A DNA stretch of 64,000 nucleotides from Cellulosimicrobium protaetiae (GTDB lineage: Bacteria; Actinomycetota; Actinomycetes; Actinomycetales; Cellulomonadaceae). Below, piece by piece: positions 1 through 9,501 of this stretch. The first letter of the stretch is position 1. Each line of letters starts with the position of its first letter. Where the stretch lies: positions 1,674,001 to 1,738,000 of the forward strand of contig NZ_CP052757.1 in assembly GCF_009708005.2 (NCBI RefSeq), in the 5' to 3' direction. The notes beneath the pieces were generated by a model. It made no database searches. It was given only the letters and a program-made list of their open reading frames with translations, and was not told the DNA's origin. Made by a program: the position numbers and the translations under genes.

Positions 1-1
1 C

Positions 2-1360
<1,359 letters not shown>

Positions 1361-1411
1361 CCTGCAGCTGACCGTCCGGTCACGCAGCACGCCGCCGGGG
1401 CGACCCGGCAC

Positions 1412-1452
1412 CCGGAGCCCGGTGGGCCGCTCGTCGGCCCGCCGGGCTCCGG
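1412..1452 (+). terminator. Hairpin downstream of eno, no U-tract
   Basis: Arms 1412-1429 and 1435-1452 pair over 18 bp with one G-T wobble around a 5-nt loop. It lies 51 nt after the eno stop and is the likely eno terminator. There is no T-run, as is common in this genome. Confidence 0.6.
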
Positions 1453-1596
1453 CGCGTCCGGGGGCGTGCGGCGGGCGGGCGGGGCTCCGTCGCAGGTCAC
1501 GGTCGCGGGTGAAGAATCGGTGTCGATCGGCTCACGTTCGCGGACGCACCGCGCGTGCTCCCGGGGCCAGCCCCGTCGCGGCAGCACAATCGGGGC

Positions 1597-2472
1597 ATGC
1601 CGTCCTCGCGCCGCCCTCCGCGCCCGGGTGCGCCCGCGCGCCCCGGGACCGGGCCCGCGCGCGGGTCGACCGGGTCGAAGCCTGCGCCCCGGTCCGGCTC
1701 GACGGCTTCCGGGGCGTCCCGTCCCGCGGCGTCGAAGCCCACCTCGCCGAAGGGCGCGTCGGGCGCACGGCCGACGGCCGGCAAGAGCTCCACGACGGGC
1801 CGGACGACGGGCGCGAAGGCCGCCGCGTCGTCGAGCGCCCGCCGGCCCGCCTCGCGGGCCACGCGGTCGGCACCCACGCGCCGGGCCGCGGGGCCCGCAC
1901 CGGAGGACCGGCGCCGGAGCCGGTACGGGTTCCTGCTGCCCGAGGTGGTGACCGTCCGGACCCTCGTGCTGTCCGTCGTCGTGCTCCTCGCCGTCGTGCT
2001 CCTGCTGCCCACCCTGCGCGCCTACGTCAACCAGACGGGCGAGCTGCGCGAGCTGCGCGGCGACCTCGCGCAGGCGCAGGAGCAGCACGACGAGCTCGAG
2101 TCGGAGCTCGACCGCTGGGACGACCAGGCGTACGTCGAGCGGGAGGCGCGGGACCGGCTCAACTTCGTCATGCCGGGGGAGCGTCCGTGGCGCGTGCTGG
2201 ACCCCGAGACGGTCGTCGACGACATCGACCCGCAGACCGGGCGGACGATCACCGACGGCCCGGTGCAGGGCTACGAGGACGGCACGCCCTGGTACGAGGC
2301 GATCTGGGCGTCGGTGCAGGTCGCGGGCGAGCAGCCGGCGCCGTCCGGCAGCGGGGCGGACACCGGTGGAGGCGCCGGGACGGGTGGCGACGGGGCCGGC
2401 GAGGAGGCACCGCCGACGGGCGACGAGCCGGCCAACGACGGCTCGGCGCCGCCGAGCGGGGAGAATGGGTGA
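1597..2472 (+). CDS. ftsB: Septum formation initiator, FtsB/DivIC family
   Basis: Bitopic cell-division protein expected to join the FtsL/FtsQ-type divisome subcomplex at the septum. The 291-residue product has about 120 N-terminal residues that are basic, disordered and rich in Ser, Ala, Pro and Arg, then one membrane segment (about 121-141, LVLSVVVLLAVVLLLP), then a short coiled coil (about 145-190, ending in the family hallmark YVEREARDRLNFVMPGE) and an acidic Gly/Ser/Ala tail. The ATG at 1597 is favoured over upstream codons because a CACAAT -10 box ends 6 nt before it, fitting a leaderless mRNA. The long basic N-terminus is typical of actinobacterial members. It nearly abuts the downstream DUF501 gene. 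Confidence 0.9.
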   Translation: MPSSRRPPRPGAPARPGTGPARGSTGSKPAPRSGSTASGASRPAASKPTSPKGASGARPTAGKSSTTGRTTGAKAAASSSARRPASRATRSAPTRRAAGPAPEDRRRSRYGFLLPEVVTVRTLVLSVVVLLAVVLLLPTLRAYVNQTGELRELRGDLAQAQEQHDELESELDRWDDQAYVEREARDRLNFVMPGERPWRVLDPETVVDDIDPQTGRTITDGPVQGYEDGTPWYEAIWASVQVAGEQPAPSGSGADTGGGAGTGGDGAGEEAPPTGDEPANDGSAPPSGENG

Positions 2473-2513
2473 CGCGTCGCCCCGACGCGCCCGACCGACC
2501 CGAAGGAAGACCC

Positions 2514-3041
2514 GTGCCCGACGCCCGCCTGGCCATCCCCGCCGACGACCCGGACGCCGTCGTCACCGAGCGTGACCTCGAGACCCTCGCGGAGCAGCTC
2601 GGGCGCACCCCGCGCGGCGTGGTCGGCATCGCCGCGCGGTGCGCGTGCGGGCGGCCGCTCGTGGTCCGCACCGCCCCGCGCCTCGAGAACGGCACGCCGT
2701 TCCCCACGACCTTCTACCTCACGCACCCGGGCGCCGTGGCGGCCGCGTCGACGCTCGAGGCGAACGGCGTCATGAAGGAGATGTCGGAGCGGCTCACCGA
2801 GGACGAGGTGCTCGCTGCCGCGTACCGGCGAGCGCACGAGCACTACCTCGCGCAGCGCGAGGCGCTCGGCCACGTCGAGGAGATCGACGGGATCTCGGCC
2901 GGCGGGATGCCGACGCGTGTGAAGTGCCTGCACGTCCTCGTCGGGCACGCCTTGGCCGCCGGCCCCGGTGTGAACCCCCTGGGGGACGAGGCGCTCGAGC
3001 GCGTGCGCGACGTCTGGCGCCCCGACCGCTGCACCTGCTGA
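2514..3041 (+). CDS. DUF501 family protein
   Basis: Protein of 175 residues whose family is found between ftsB and ppx in many actinobacteria; its biochemical role is unknown. The sequence has clustered Cys/His residues: ARCACGRPL near residue 45, RVKCLHVLVGH near residue 140 and a C-terminal RCTC, which may bind a metal (inference). The GTG at 2514 is chosen because AAGGAAG lies about 5 nt upstream. An in-frame GTG at 2469, overlapping the ftsB stop, is an alternative that would add 15 residues. Co-transcription with ftsB is likely. Confidence 0.85.
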   Translation: MPDARLAIPADDPDAVVTERDLETLAEQLGRTPRGVVGIAARCACGRPLVVRTAPRLENGTPFPTTFYLTHPGAVAAASTLEANGVMKEMSERLTEDEVLAAAYRRAHEHYLAQREALGHVEEIDGISAGGMPTRVKCLHVLVGHALAAGPGVNPLGDEALERVRDVWRPDRCTC

Positions 3042-3062
3042 CGACGTGGCACGCTTGGTCGC

Positions 3063-4097
3063 ATGACCTCAGGCTCCAACTCTCGGCTCGCTCGTGAACC
3101 GGGTGCGCTCGCCGCACCGGCTCCCTCGCCCGCACCCGTCCCGCCCGGCGCCTCGCGCGTCGCCGCGATCGACTGCGGCACCAACTCGATCCGCCTGCTC
3201 GTCGCGGACGTCGACCCGTCCGCGGGCACGCTCGTCGACCTCGACCGGCGCATGGAGGTCGTCCGGCTCGGCCAGGGTGTCGACCGCACGGGGCGTCTCG
3301 CGCCCGAGGCGCTCGCGCGCACGCTCGACGCCGCGCGCCGCTACGCCGACGTCGTCGCCGAGCTCGGGGCGACGCGCACGCGGTTCGTCGCGACGTCGGC
3401 CACGCGGGACGCCGAGAACCGCGACGAGTTCGTCGCCGGGGTCCTGGCGGCGCTGGGCGTGGAGCCCGAGGTCGTCTCGGGCGAGGAGGAGGCCGCGCTG
3501 TCGTTCCGCGGCGCGACCTCGACCGTCGCCGCGGTGCGCCCCGGTCCGTACGTGGTCGTGGACCTCGGCGGCGGCTCGACCGAGCTCGTGCTCGGCACGG
3601 CGACGCAGGACGCCGCGTTCTCGATGGACGTCGGGTGCGTGCGTCTCACCGAGCGGCATCTGCGCTCCGACCCGCCGACCGCCGACGAGGAGGCCGCGGC
3701 CCGCGCGGACGTGCGTGCCGCGCTCGACGAGGCGGCGACGGTCGTGCCGCTGGGCGCGGCCGCGACGCTCGTCGGCCTCGCGGGGTCGGTCACGACGGTG
3801 ACGGCTCACGCGCTGCGCCTCGCGCGGTACGACCGGGACCGGATCAACGGTGCCGTGCTGTCCGTCGACGAGGTCCTCGCGGCGTGCGACGACCTGCTCC
3901 ACCGCACGCGCGCCGAGCGCGCAGCCCTCGGGTTCATGCACCCGGGCCGCGTGGACGTCATCGGTGCCGGCGCGCTCGTGTGGTCGGAGGTCGTGCGCCG
4001 CGTGCGCGACGACGTCGCCGCCGCGGGCGGGTCGCTCACCGACGTCGTCACGAGCGAGCACGACATCCTCGACGGGATCGCCTGGTCGATCGCCTGA
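3063..4097 (+). CDS. ppx: Ppx/GppA exopolyphosphatase-family protein
   Basis: Member of the ASKHA (sugar kinase/Hsp70/actin) fold that hydrolyses terminal phosphate from polyphosphate or pppGpp. The 344-residue length is that of the two-domain actinobacterial form, without the C-terminal HD-like extension of E. coli Ppx. The phosphate-1 loop AAIDCGTNSIRLLVAD is near residue 35, the phosphate-2 loop VVVDLGGGSTELVLG near residue 162 and the adenosine-region motif GLAGSVTTVTA near residue 239. The ATG at 3063 is preceded by a weak CACGCT -10-like box 7 nt upstream, so the mRNA may be leaderless. The first 30 residues are a Pro/Ala-rich extension. Whether it prefers polyP or pppGpp cannot be told from sequence. 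Confidence 0.92.
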   Translation: MTSGSNSRLAREPGALAAPAPSPAPVPPGASRVAAIDCGTNSIRLLVADVDPSAGTLVDLDRRMEVVRLGQGVDRTGRLAPEALARTLDAARRYADVVAELGATRTRFVATSATRDAENRDEFVAGVLAALGVEPEVVSGEEEAALSFRGATSTVAAVRPGPYVVVDLGGGSTELVLGTATQDAAFSMDVGCVRLTERHLRSDPPTADEEAAARADVRAALDEAATVVPLGAAATLVGLAGSVTTVTAHALRLARYDRDRINGAVLSVDEVLAACDDLLHRTRAERAALGFMHPGRVDVIGAGALVWSEVVRRVRDDVAAAGGSLTDVVTSEHDILDGIAWSIA

Positions 4098-4101
4098 CGT
4101 T

Positions 4102-4163
4102 CGCCGAGCCCGGGGTCGCTCCCCACCCGAAGCCTGGGCTGAGGAGCGACCCCGGGTTCGGCG
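4102..4163. terminator. Long hairpin after ppx (repeat family A, copy 1)
   Basis: Arms 4102-4124 and 4141-4163 pair over 23 bp with two wobble or mismatch positions around a 16-nt loop. It lies directly after the ppx stop. The arm core GGTCGCTCCCC recurs in the hairpin at 6093-6148. Confidence 0.65.
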
Positions 4164-4298
4164 TCTCTCCGGCCGGCTCGGCGGAGTGTCGGCGTGCACG
4201 GTACTGCGTATCGCGCGGTAGTGTGCATCGCGTGAGCCCGCCACGTCCGGCGGGCCGAGTGCCGGGACGGACCAGGGCCACGCCCGACGGAGGGTCGG

Positions 4299-4631
4299 AT
4301 GGACACCACGCAGCTGCTCAAGGGGGTGCTCGACGCCGCGGTCCTCGCGGCGGTCGAGGCCGAGGACGGGTACGGGTACGACGTCGTGCGGCGCCTGCGG
4401 GCCGCGGGGCTCGACGACGTCGGCGACGCGTCGGTCTACGGGACGCTGCGGCGCCTGTACGCGAGCGGGGCGCTGACGACGTACGTCGTGCCGTCCGACG
4501 CCGGGCCGCACCGCAAGTACTACGGGATCAACGCGCAGGGCCGAGCGGTGCTCGACCTGCACCGCAAGGAGTGGCAGACGTTCGCGGGCACCGTGTCCGC
4601 GCTGCTGCGGACCGGAGAGGTGGCCGCCTGA
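4299..4631 (+). CDS. PadR-family transcriptional regulator
   Basis: Short (110-residue) PadR-type winged-helix regulator. The conserved start LLKGVLDAAVLAAVEAEDGYGYDVVRRL is followed by the wing region VYGTLRRLYASGAL and by HRKYYGINAQGRAVLD, all characteristic of PadR. The stop overlaps the start of the next gene by one base (TGATG), so translation is coupled. PadR next to a HAAS-domain membrane protein is a recurrent Gram-positive and actinobacterial pair, in which the regulator usually controls the membrane partner. No operator is obvious upstream; the preceding 130 nt hold the ppx hairpin and unremarkable sequence. Confidence 0.9.
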   Translation: MDTTQLLKGVLDAAVLAAVEAEDGYGYDVVRRLRAAGLDDVGDASVYGTLRRLYASGALTTYVVPSDAGPHRKYYGINAQGRAVLDLHRKEWQTFAGTVSALLRTGEVAA

Positions 4632-6082
4632 TGAGCACGACGACGTCCGCGCAGCCGCCCGCCGGCGCACCCGTGGGGCTGGCCTTCTACGGACATGTCC
4701 ACGCGTACGCGCAGCAGGTGCGCGCGCACCTCGCCGACCTGCGCCCGGAGCAGGTCGAGGAGCTCACCGACGGGCTCGAGGCCGACCTCGCCGAGGCCGT
4801 CGTCGACGCGCCGGGTGCGCTCCCGCGCCGCGCCGCCACGGAGACGGTGCCCGACGGCGGCCCGAACGTCCCCGCCGGCGCCGCCGAACCTGCCGCCCCG
4901 GCCTCGGCGCTCCACGACGACGCGGGCCTCGACCTCGTCGCGTTCTTCGGCGAGCCTGCCGCCTACGCGGTCGAGCTCCGGTCAGCCGCCGGCCTCCCGC
5001 CCGCCCCGGCGCTGGGCGGCACCCCGGGCGGGCGCCGCCCCCGCATCGGCGTGCGGGGCCGGCTCCTCGTGCTCGGCGGGATCCTCGGGTCGGGGTGGCG
5101 TTCCCTGTGGCGGCCCGTCACGTCGACCCCGCAGTGGGGCTCGGTCATGGAGTTCTTGCGGACGCTGACGCCCGCGTGGTGGATCCTGCGCGGCTGGGTC
5201 GTCGCGACGGTCGTCCTGTGGGCGTTCGGCGGCTACCAGGTCGCGGTGCTGCCACCGGACCTGTCGGCGCGCGTCGTCGTGCTCGGCGCGGTCGTCGTGA
5301 GCGTGCAGTGGGGCCGGGGTCGCTGGCTGCCCACGACGTGGTTGCCCAGGGTCGTGCGCCCGCTGTCGGTCGCCGCCGCCGTCGCGGCGGTGCCCATGGC
5401 GCTCGTCGTCGCGGGCGCGAGCGCGGCGGACCCGTACGACTGGGACCGCGGCTACGAGCAGGGCCGCGCCGACGCGGGCGTCGGGGTGAACCAGGTCGCC
5501 TACGACGGCGGCGGGCCCGGTGGTGACGGCGTGTGGGTCGACGGGATGCAGGTGTCGAACCTGTTCGTCTACGACGCGGCGGGCGACCCGGTGCGTGACG
5601 TGCAGGTCTTCGACGACCGCGGCCGTCCCGTGCGCACCGTGACCGAGGAGGGCACGTACGGGGTCTGGGCGGTCCCCGACGTCGAGGGTTCCTGGTACTT
5701 CCAGCCCACGCTGTCGACGGACGGGCGCGAGCGGTGGAACGTGTACCCGCTGCGCGCGGTCGCCGAGGAGGACGTCGAGTACCCGGACGACGGCGGACGC
5801 CCGGTCCCCGCGACGGGGACCCGCACGCAGGAGATGCCGTGGCCGTTCCTCAAGGCGCCCACCGCGGTGCCGTCGAGCGTCGGGTCGGGGGACGCGCCGT
5901 CGGGCACGGGCTCGTCCGGTACGGACGCACCGGGAGCCGGTGACGCCGACGACCCCGCGCCGTCGGGCGACGCGCCCGACCCCGCCGACGGCACGGGTCC
6001 CGAGCCTGCGCCCACGCCGCCCGCGGGCGGCTCGCAGCCGCAGCCGACGGGCCCGACCCCTGTCGTCGGCGCGATCGGCTGA
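4631..6082 (+). CDS. HAAS-domain (DUF1700-like) membrane protein
   Basis: Membrane protein of 483 residues coupled to the upstream PadR gene. Residues about 17-65 (FYGHVHAYAQQVRAHLADL...EELTDGLEADLAEAV) resemble the HAAS/DUF1700 helical domain that accompanies PadR. Three or four membrane spans follow: WWILRGWVVATVVLWAFGG near residue 178, ARVVVLGAVVVSVQW near 212, and a third near 240-260. After these comes an extracytoplasmic region with WYFQP and MPWPFLKAP, and a 90-residue tail rich in Pro, Ser, Gly and Asp that may be a wall-spanning linker. Its output is unknown. The family call rests on the N-terminus and the neighbour, so confidence is moderate. Confidence 0.7.
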   Translation: MSTTTSAQPPAGAPVGLAFYGHVHAYAQQVRAHLADLRPEQVEELTDGLEADLAEAVVDAPGALPRRAATETVPDGGPNVPAGAAEPAAPASALHDDAGLDLVAFFGEPAAYAVELRSAAGLPPAPALGGTPGGRRPRIGVRGRLLVLGGILGSGWRSLWRPVTSTPQWGSVMEFLRTLTPAWWILRGWVVATVVLWAFGGYQVAVLPPDLSARVVVLGAVVVSVQWGRGRWLPTTWLPRVVRPLSVAAAVAAVPMALVVAGASAADPYDWDRGYEQGRADAGVGVNQVAYDGGGPGGDGVWVDGMQVSNLFVYDAAGDPVRDVQVFDDRGRPVRTVTEEGTYGVWAVPDVEGSWYFQPTLSTDGRERWNVYPLRAVAEEDVEYPDDGGRPVPATGTRTQEMPWPFLKAPTAVPSSVGSGDAPSGTGSSGTDAPGAGDADDPAPSGDAPDPADGTGPEPAPTPPAGGSQPQPTGPTPVVGAIG

Positions 6083-6092
6083 CCCGGAGGCG

Positions 6093-6148
6093 CCGACCCC
6101 GGGTCGCTCCCCAGCCTGGTGGCATCGTGGGGAGCGATCCCGGTCGGG
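6093..6148. terminator. Hairpin before ndh (repeat family A, copy 2)
   Basis: Main arms 6101-6113 and 6128-6141 pair with a one-base bulge around a 14-nt loop, extended by flanking CGACC/GGTCG. The core GGGTCGCTCCCCA matches the arm of the hairpin at 4102-4163. It follows the HAAS gene by about 10 nt. Confidence 0.55.
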
Positions 6149-6258
6149 CACCGTCTGTGCCGCGTGGAATGTCGCGTCTGCCCCCTGCGCGGGGCGAGCG
6201 TGGGGCGCCTCACGCCCGCCTGACGGACGCTCCGGCTCGCCTGTGCCGCAACCGGTAA

Positions 6259-6264
6259 TACTCT
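6259..6264 (+). promoter_or_regulatory. -10 box of ndh (leaderless)
   Basis: TACTCT ends 6 nt before the ndh ATG at 6271, inside the AT-rich run GGTAATACTCTGG. No ribosome-binding site precedes the ATG. Confidence 0.55.
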
Positions 6265-6270
6265 GGAACC

Positions 6271-7755
6271 ATGCCTCAGAATGACCTGACCTCGGTCAGC
6301 CGTGCCCAGACCGCTTCGCCGCGGCCCCGCAAGGTGCCCCGCGTCGTCGTCCTCGGCGGCGGCTCCGTGGGTCTGTACGCCGCGCGCCGACTCCGCAAGA
6401 AGCTCGGTCGCCGCGAGGCGGCGATCGTCGTCGTCGACCCGCGCCCGTACATGACGTACGCGCCCTTCCTCCCCGAGGCGGCCGCGGGCTCGATCGACGG
6501 TCGCGACGTCGTCGCGCCCCACCGCCGCGCGCTCAAGGGCGTCGACGTGCTCCAGGGCAAGGTCGTCTCGATCGACCACGCCAAGCGCCAGGTGACGATC
6601 CACCCGGAGGAGGGCGACGACTACTCGGTCACGTACGACCACCTGATCGTCGGCCTCGGCTCGGTGTCGCGCACGCTGCCCATCCCGGGGCTCGCGGAGA
6701 ACGCGATCGGCTTCAAGAACGTGGAGGAGGCCATCGCGGTCCGCAACCACGTGCTCAACCGCATGGACGTCGCGTCGTCCACGTGGGACGAGCAGCTGCG
6801 CCGCCGCATGCTGACGTTCACCTTCGTGGGCGGCGGGTTCGCGGGCGTCGAGGCGATCGCCGAGATCGAGGACATGGCGCGCTACGCGACCCGCAACTAC
6901 GCGACGATCGAGGAGAAGGACCTCCGCTTCGTCATGATCGAGGGCGCCGGGCGCATCCTGCCCGAGCTCAGCGAGCCCATGGCGGGCTACGCGCTCGAGG
7001 AGCTGAAGAAGCGCGGGATCGAGTTCCACCTCAACACGTTCCTGTCGTCGTGCGTGGACGGTCACGTCGTCACGTCGACGGGCGTGGAGTTCGACTCCGA
7101 CACGATCGTGTGGACCGCGGGCGTCAAGGCGAACCCGGTCATCAAGGAGGCGTCCGACCTCCCGGTCGACAAGATGGGTCGAGTCACCGTCCTCCCGACG
7201 CTCCAGGTCGCGGACGCCGACGGCAACGTCGTCCCGAACGCGTGGGCCGCGGGCGACTGTGCCGCCGTCCCGGACCTGCTCAACCCGGGCAAGTTCTGCC
7301 CGCCGAACGCGCAGCACGCGATCCGCGAGGCGACGCGCCTGGCCGACAACCTCGCGCTCGAGCTGCACAGCGAGAAGCCGGTCGAGTACCGCCACAAGAG
7401 CGTCGGCACGGTCGCGTCCCTCGGCCTGTACAAGGGCGTCGCGGAGCTGTTCGGCGTGTTCAAGCTGCGCGGTGTGCTCGCGTGGCTCATGCACCGCAGC
7501 TACCACGTCCTGGCGATGCCGACCGGCAACCGCAAGATCCGCATCTTCATCGGCTGGATCGGTCAGTTCCTCATGGGTCGCGAGCTCGTCTCGCTCGGTT
7601 CGCTGCACGACCCGCGCGCGGAGTTCCGCGCCGCGTCGGTCCCGCCCAAGAAGGACGGCGAACCGGTGAAGCAGACCGCGCAGGGCTCCGCTGCGGCGGC
7701 CGAGGCGGGGGACTCCGCCGCCACCGCCGAGAAGGTCCCGGCCAAGGCGTCCTGA
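6271..7755 (+). CDS. ndh: Type II NADH dehydrogenase / NAD(P)/FAD-dependent oxidoreductase
   Basis: Single-subunit, non-proton-pumping NADH:quinone oxidoreductase at the inner face of the membrane. It has 494 residues, slightly long for the family because of N- and C-terminal Ala/Lys-rich extensions. The FAD-binding Rossmann motif VVVLGGGSVGLYAARRL is near residue 27 and the NADH-binding motif FTFVGGGFAGVEAIAEI near residue 185. WAAGDCAAVPD near residue 327 is the C-terminal FAD contact typical of NDH-2. The C-terminal third contains the amphipathic stretch VFKLRGVLAWLMHRSYHVL expected to sit on the membrane. It appears monocistronic, with a perfect 18-bp hairpin 25 nt after the stop. Confidence 0.93.
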   Translation: MPQNDLTSVSRAQTASPRPRKVPRVVVLGGGSVGLYAARRLRKKLGRREAAIVVVDPRPYMTYAPFLPEAAAGSIDGRDVVAPHRRALKGVDVLQGKVVSIDHAKRQVTIHPEEGDDYSVTYDHLIVGLGSVSRTLPIPGLAENAIGFKNVEEAIAVRNHVLNRMDVASSTWDEQLRRRMLTFTFVGGGFAGVEAIAEIEDMARYATRNYATIEEKDLRFVMIEGAGRILPELSEPMAGYALEELKKRGIEFHLNTFLSSCVDGHVVTSTGVEFDSDTIVWTAGVKANPVIKEASDLPVDKMGRVTVLPTLQVADADGNVVPNAWAAGDCAAVPDLLNPGKFCPPNAQHAIREATRLADNLALELHSEKPVEYRHKSVGTVASLGLYKGVAELFGVFKLRGVLAWLMHRSYHVLAMPTGNRKIRIFIGWIGQFLMGRELVSLGSLHDPRAEFRAASVPPKKDGEPVKQTAQGSAAAAEAGDSAATAEKVPAKAS

Positions 7756-7780
7756 CCGCCCTCCGGGGAACCGTGCCCGA

Positions 7781-7820
7781 CGACGAGGGGCGAGCCGCGC
7801 GTGCGGCTCGCCCCTCGTCG
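7781..7820. terminator. Perfect 18-bp hairpin after ndh
   Basis: Arms 7781-7798 and 7803-7820 are perfectly complementary over 18 bp with a 4-nt loop. It lies between the ndh stop and the tRNA gene and has no T-run. Confidence 0.7.
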
Positions 7821-7913
7821 CGTCCCGAGCGTTCCCCGGGCGCGTCTCGCGCACGTCCGTCGCGGGCGCGACCGGGCCCGGCGCGTCCCGCGGTCGCGGT
7901 AGATTCGGGCCGC

Positions 7914-7987
7914 GCCCCCATGGCCCAACTGGCAGAGGCGGCCGGCTTAAACCCGGCGTGTTCCGGGTTCGAGTCCCGGTGGGGGCA
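7914..7987 (+). tRNA. tRNA with anticodon TAA (Leu by anticodon), short variable arm
   Basis: A 74-nt cloverleaf. The acceptor stem GCCCCCA pairs with TGGGGGC (7980-7986) and the discriminator is A at 7987. The D arm is GCC/GGC (7923-7939) with a GG-containing loop. The anticodon stem GCCGG/CCGGC (7941-7957) carries loop CTTAAAC, giving anticodon TAA at 7948-7950. The T arm CCGGG/CCCGG has loop TTCGAGT (7963-7979). The variable loop is only GTGTT (7958-7962), whereas bacterial tRNA-Leu normally has a long class II arm. CCA is not fully encoded (ACCG follows). Leu identity is by codon table only. Confidence 0.85.
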
Positions 7988-7993
7988 CCGACG

Positions 7994-8395
7994 CTACGAG
8001 AGGCCCGTCGGGCCCTCGGGCTCCGGTGGCGGCGCGGCCTCCTGACCGAGGACCACGACCGTGCCGTCCGGGTCCTGCACGCGCGCGACGCGCTCGCCCC
8101 ACGGCTGGTCCGTCGGCGGCTGCAGCACCGGCACGCCGGCGGCGGCGAGGTGCTCGACGGCCCGGTCGCAGTCGTCCACGTACACCCACAGCGCGGTGCG
8201 CGCGACGCCGTCCGGCATCGTGCCGTCGTCGAGCCCGATCCCGAGGGGCGAGCCACCGACGTGCACGCTCACGTACACGGGCGGTCCGTCCTCGGGGAAC
8301 ACGTACTCGACCGTCCCGCGCAGCAGGTCGCGGTAGAAGACGAGCGACCGCTCCACGTCGGCCACGGAGAGGATCGGGAAGAGGCTGCGGAACAT
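7994..8395 (-). CDS. VOC (glyoxalase/bleomycin-resistance fold) protein
   Basis: A 133-residue single VOC module. It starts FRSLFPILSVADVERSLVFYRDLL, has the paired beta-alpha-beta-beta-beta units, and ends in VARVQDPDGTVVVLGQE, typical of the fold. Substrate and reaction are unknown; the family includes glyoxalase I, dioxygenases and antibiotic-binding proteins. The ATG at 8395 is chosen because GAGGAG lies just upstream on the minus strand and the fold begins there; a longer frame to 8494 adds only low-complexity residues. The stop lies 6 nt from the tRNA gene. The 165 nt between this gene and the next VOC gene hold nothing recognisable. Confidence 0.85.
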   Translation of the reverse strand: MFRSLFPILSVADVERSLVFYRDLLRGTVEYVFPEDGPPVYVSVHVGGSPLGIGLDDGTMPDGVARTALWVYVDDCDRAVEHLAAAGVPVLQPPTDQPWGERVARVQDPDGTVVVLGQEAAPPPEPEGPTGLS

Positions 8396-8560
8396 CGGCC
8401 TGGCTCCTCGGTGCGCGACGGCTGGGTGTGCTCCCCATCGTGCGCCTCCGACGCCGAGCGCGCGTCCCGGAGGTGGCTCACCCACCGGGCTCACGTGCGG
8501 GACGGGCTCCCGGTCGCAGACCCGCGGGGGAGCGGACCGCGACGAGGGCGTCCCGTGCGC

Positions 8561-9487
8561 TCAGCGGGCCAGCAGCTCGTCGGTCGTCGTGCCGGGCACG
8601 GCGAGCGTGACGCGCGTGCCCCACGGGTCGTGCACGACGACGGAGCGGCCGTCGTCGGCGTGCTGCAGGCCGCGGGCCTTCAGGCGGGCGACGAGCGCGT
8701 CGAGGTCGTCGCGTCCGGGGACGGTGACCGCGACGTCGCCGAGCCCGAGGCTCGCGGCGCGCGGGCCCGCGCCGGCGCTGTTCCAGACGTTCATCGCGAC
8801 GTGGTGGTGGTACCCGCCCGCGGACGCGAACAGGGCGCCGCTGTACTCGGTGACCGTGGCCTCGAAGCCGACGGCGTCGACGTAGAAGTCGCGCGCGGTC
8901 GCGATGTCGCCCACCTGGAGGTGCACGTGCCCGACGCGCCCGGCGAGCGCGGGCCCGGCGTCGACCGCGTCCTGGGAGAGGTGCGCGCGCAGGTACGCGT
9001 TCGGGTCCAGGAACTCGGTCGCCATGAGGATCTGGCCCCGCTCGCGCACCCATGTCTCGCGCGGGCGGTCGGTGTACAGCTCGACCCCGTTGCCCTCGGG
9101 GTCGGTGAAGTAGAACGCCTCGCTGACGAGGTGGTCGCTCGACCCGACGAACGACCCGCGGCGGTCCTGCGCGGCGCGGTAGACGGTCGCGGCGAGGCTC
9201 GCCGCGTCGCCGAACAGGAACGCGGTGTGGAACAGGCCGGCCTGGCGCGGGTCGACGGCGGGCAGGCCGGGCGTGTGGACGAGGCGCAGCATGGGCGTCG
9301 TGCCGCGTCCGAGCACACGGTGCACCTCGGCGCCGCGCGAGCGCTCCTCGAGCGGGGCGAGCGCGAACGCGCCGGTGTAGTAGGACGTCATCTGCTCGAG
9401 GTCGCCGGCCCGCAGCGTGACGGCGTCCATGCTCGTGGACGGGGACAGGAGGCGGTCGGTCGGCGCGCCCGGGGTGCTCGTGGTCAT
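8561..9487 (-). CDS. Two-module VOC protein, CatE/catechol 2,3-dioxygenase-like
   Basis: 308-residue protein with two VOC modules: residues about 20-140 (VTLRAGDLEQMTSYYTGAFAL ... FYFTDPEGNGVELY) and about 165-300 (GHVHLQVGDIATARDFY ... HHHVAMNVW ... VHDPWGTRVTLAVP). This layout matches the YfiE/CatE group of extradiol-dioxygenase-like proteins, in which HxH and Glu residues bind metal. GNGVELYTDRP near residue 135 and GYHHHVAMN near 230 carry candidate ligands. The substrate is unknown. A palindrome (9502-9515) that overlaps its probable -10 box suggests control by a MarR- or TetR-type repressor that is not encoded beside it. Confidence 0.85.
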   Translation of the reverse strand: MTTSTPGAPTDRLLSPSTSMDAVTLRAGDLEQMTSYYTGAFALAPLEERSRGAEVHRVLGRGTTPMLRLVHTPGLPAVDPRQAGLFHTAFLFGDAASLAATVYRAAQDRRGSFVGSSDHLVSEAFYFTDPEGNGVELYTDRPRETWVRERGQILMATEFLDPNAYLRAHLSQDAVDAGPALAGRVGHVHLQVGDIATARDFYVDAVGFEATVTEYSGALFASAGGYHHHVAMNVWNSAGAGPRAASLGLGDVAVTVPGRDDLDALVARLKARGLQHADDGRSVVVHDPWGTRVTLAVPGTTTDELLAR

Positions 9488-9501
9488 GTCTGCTCCAACT
9501 T

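Noticed and set aside
5569-8256. An 895-codon minus-strand frame across ndh and the tRNA
   Set aside because: It overlaps a secure plus-strand ndh and a tRNA, and its product has no recognisable sequence.
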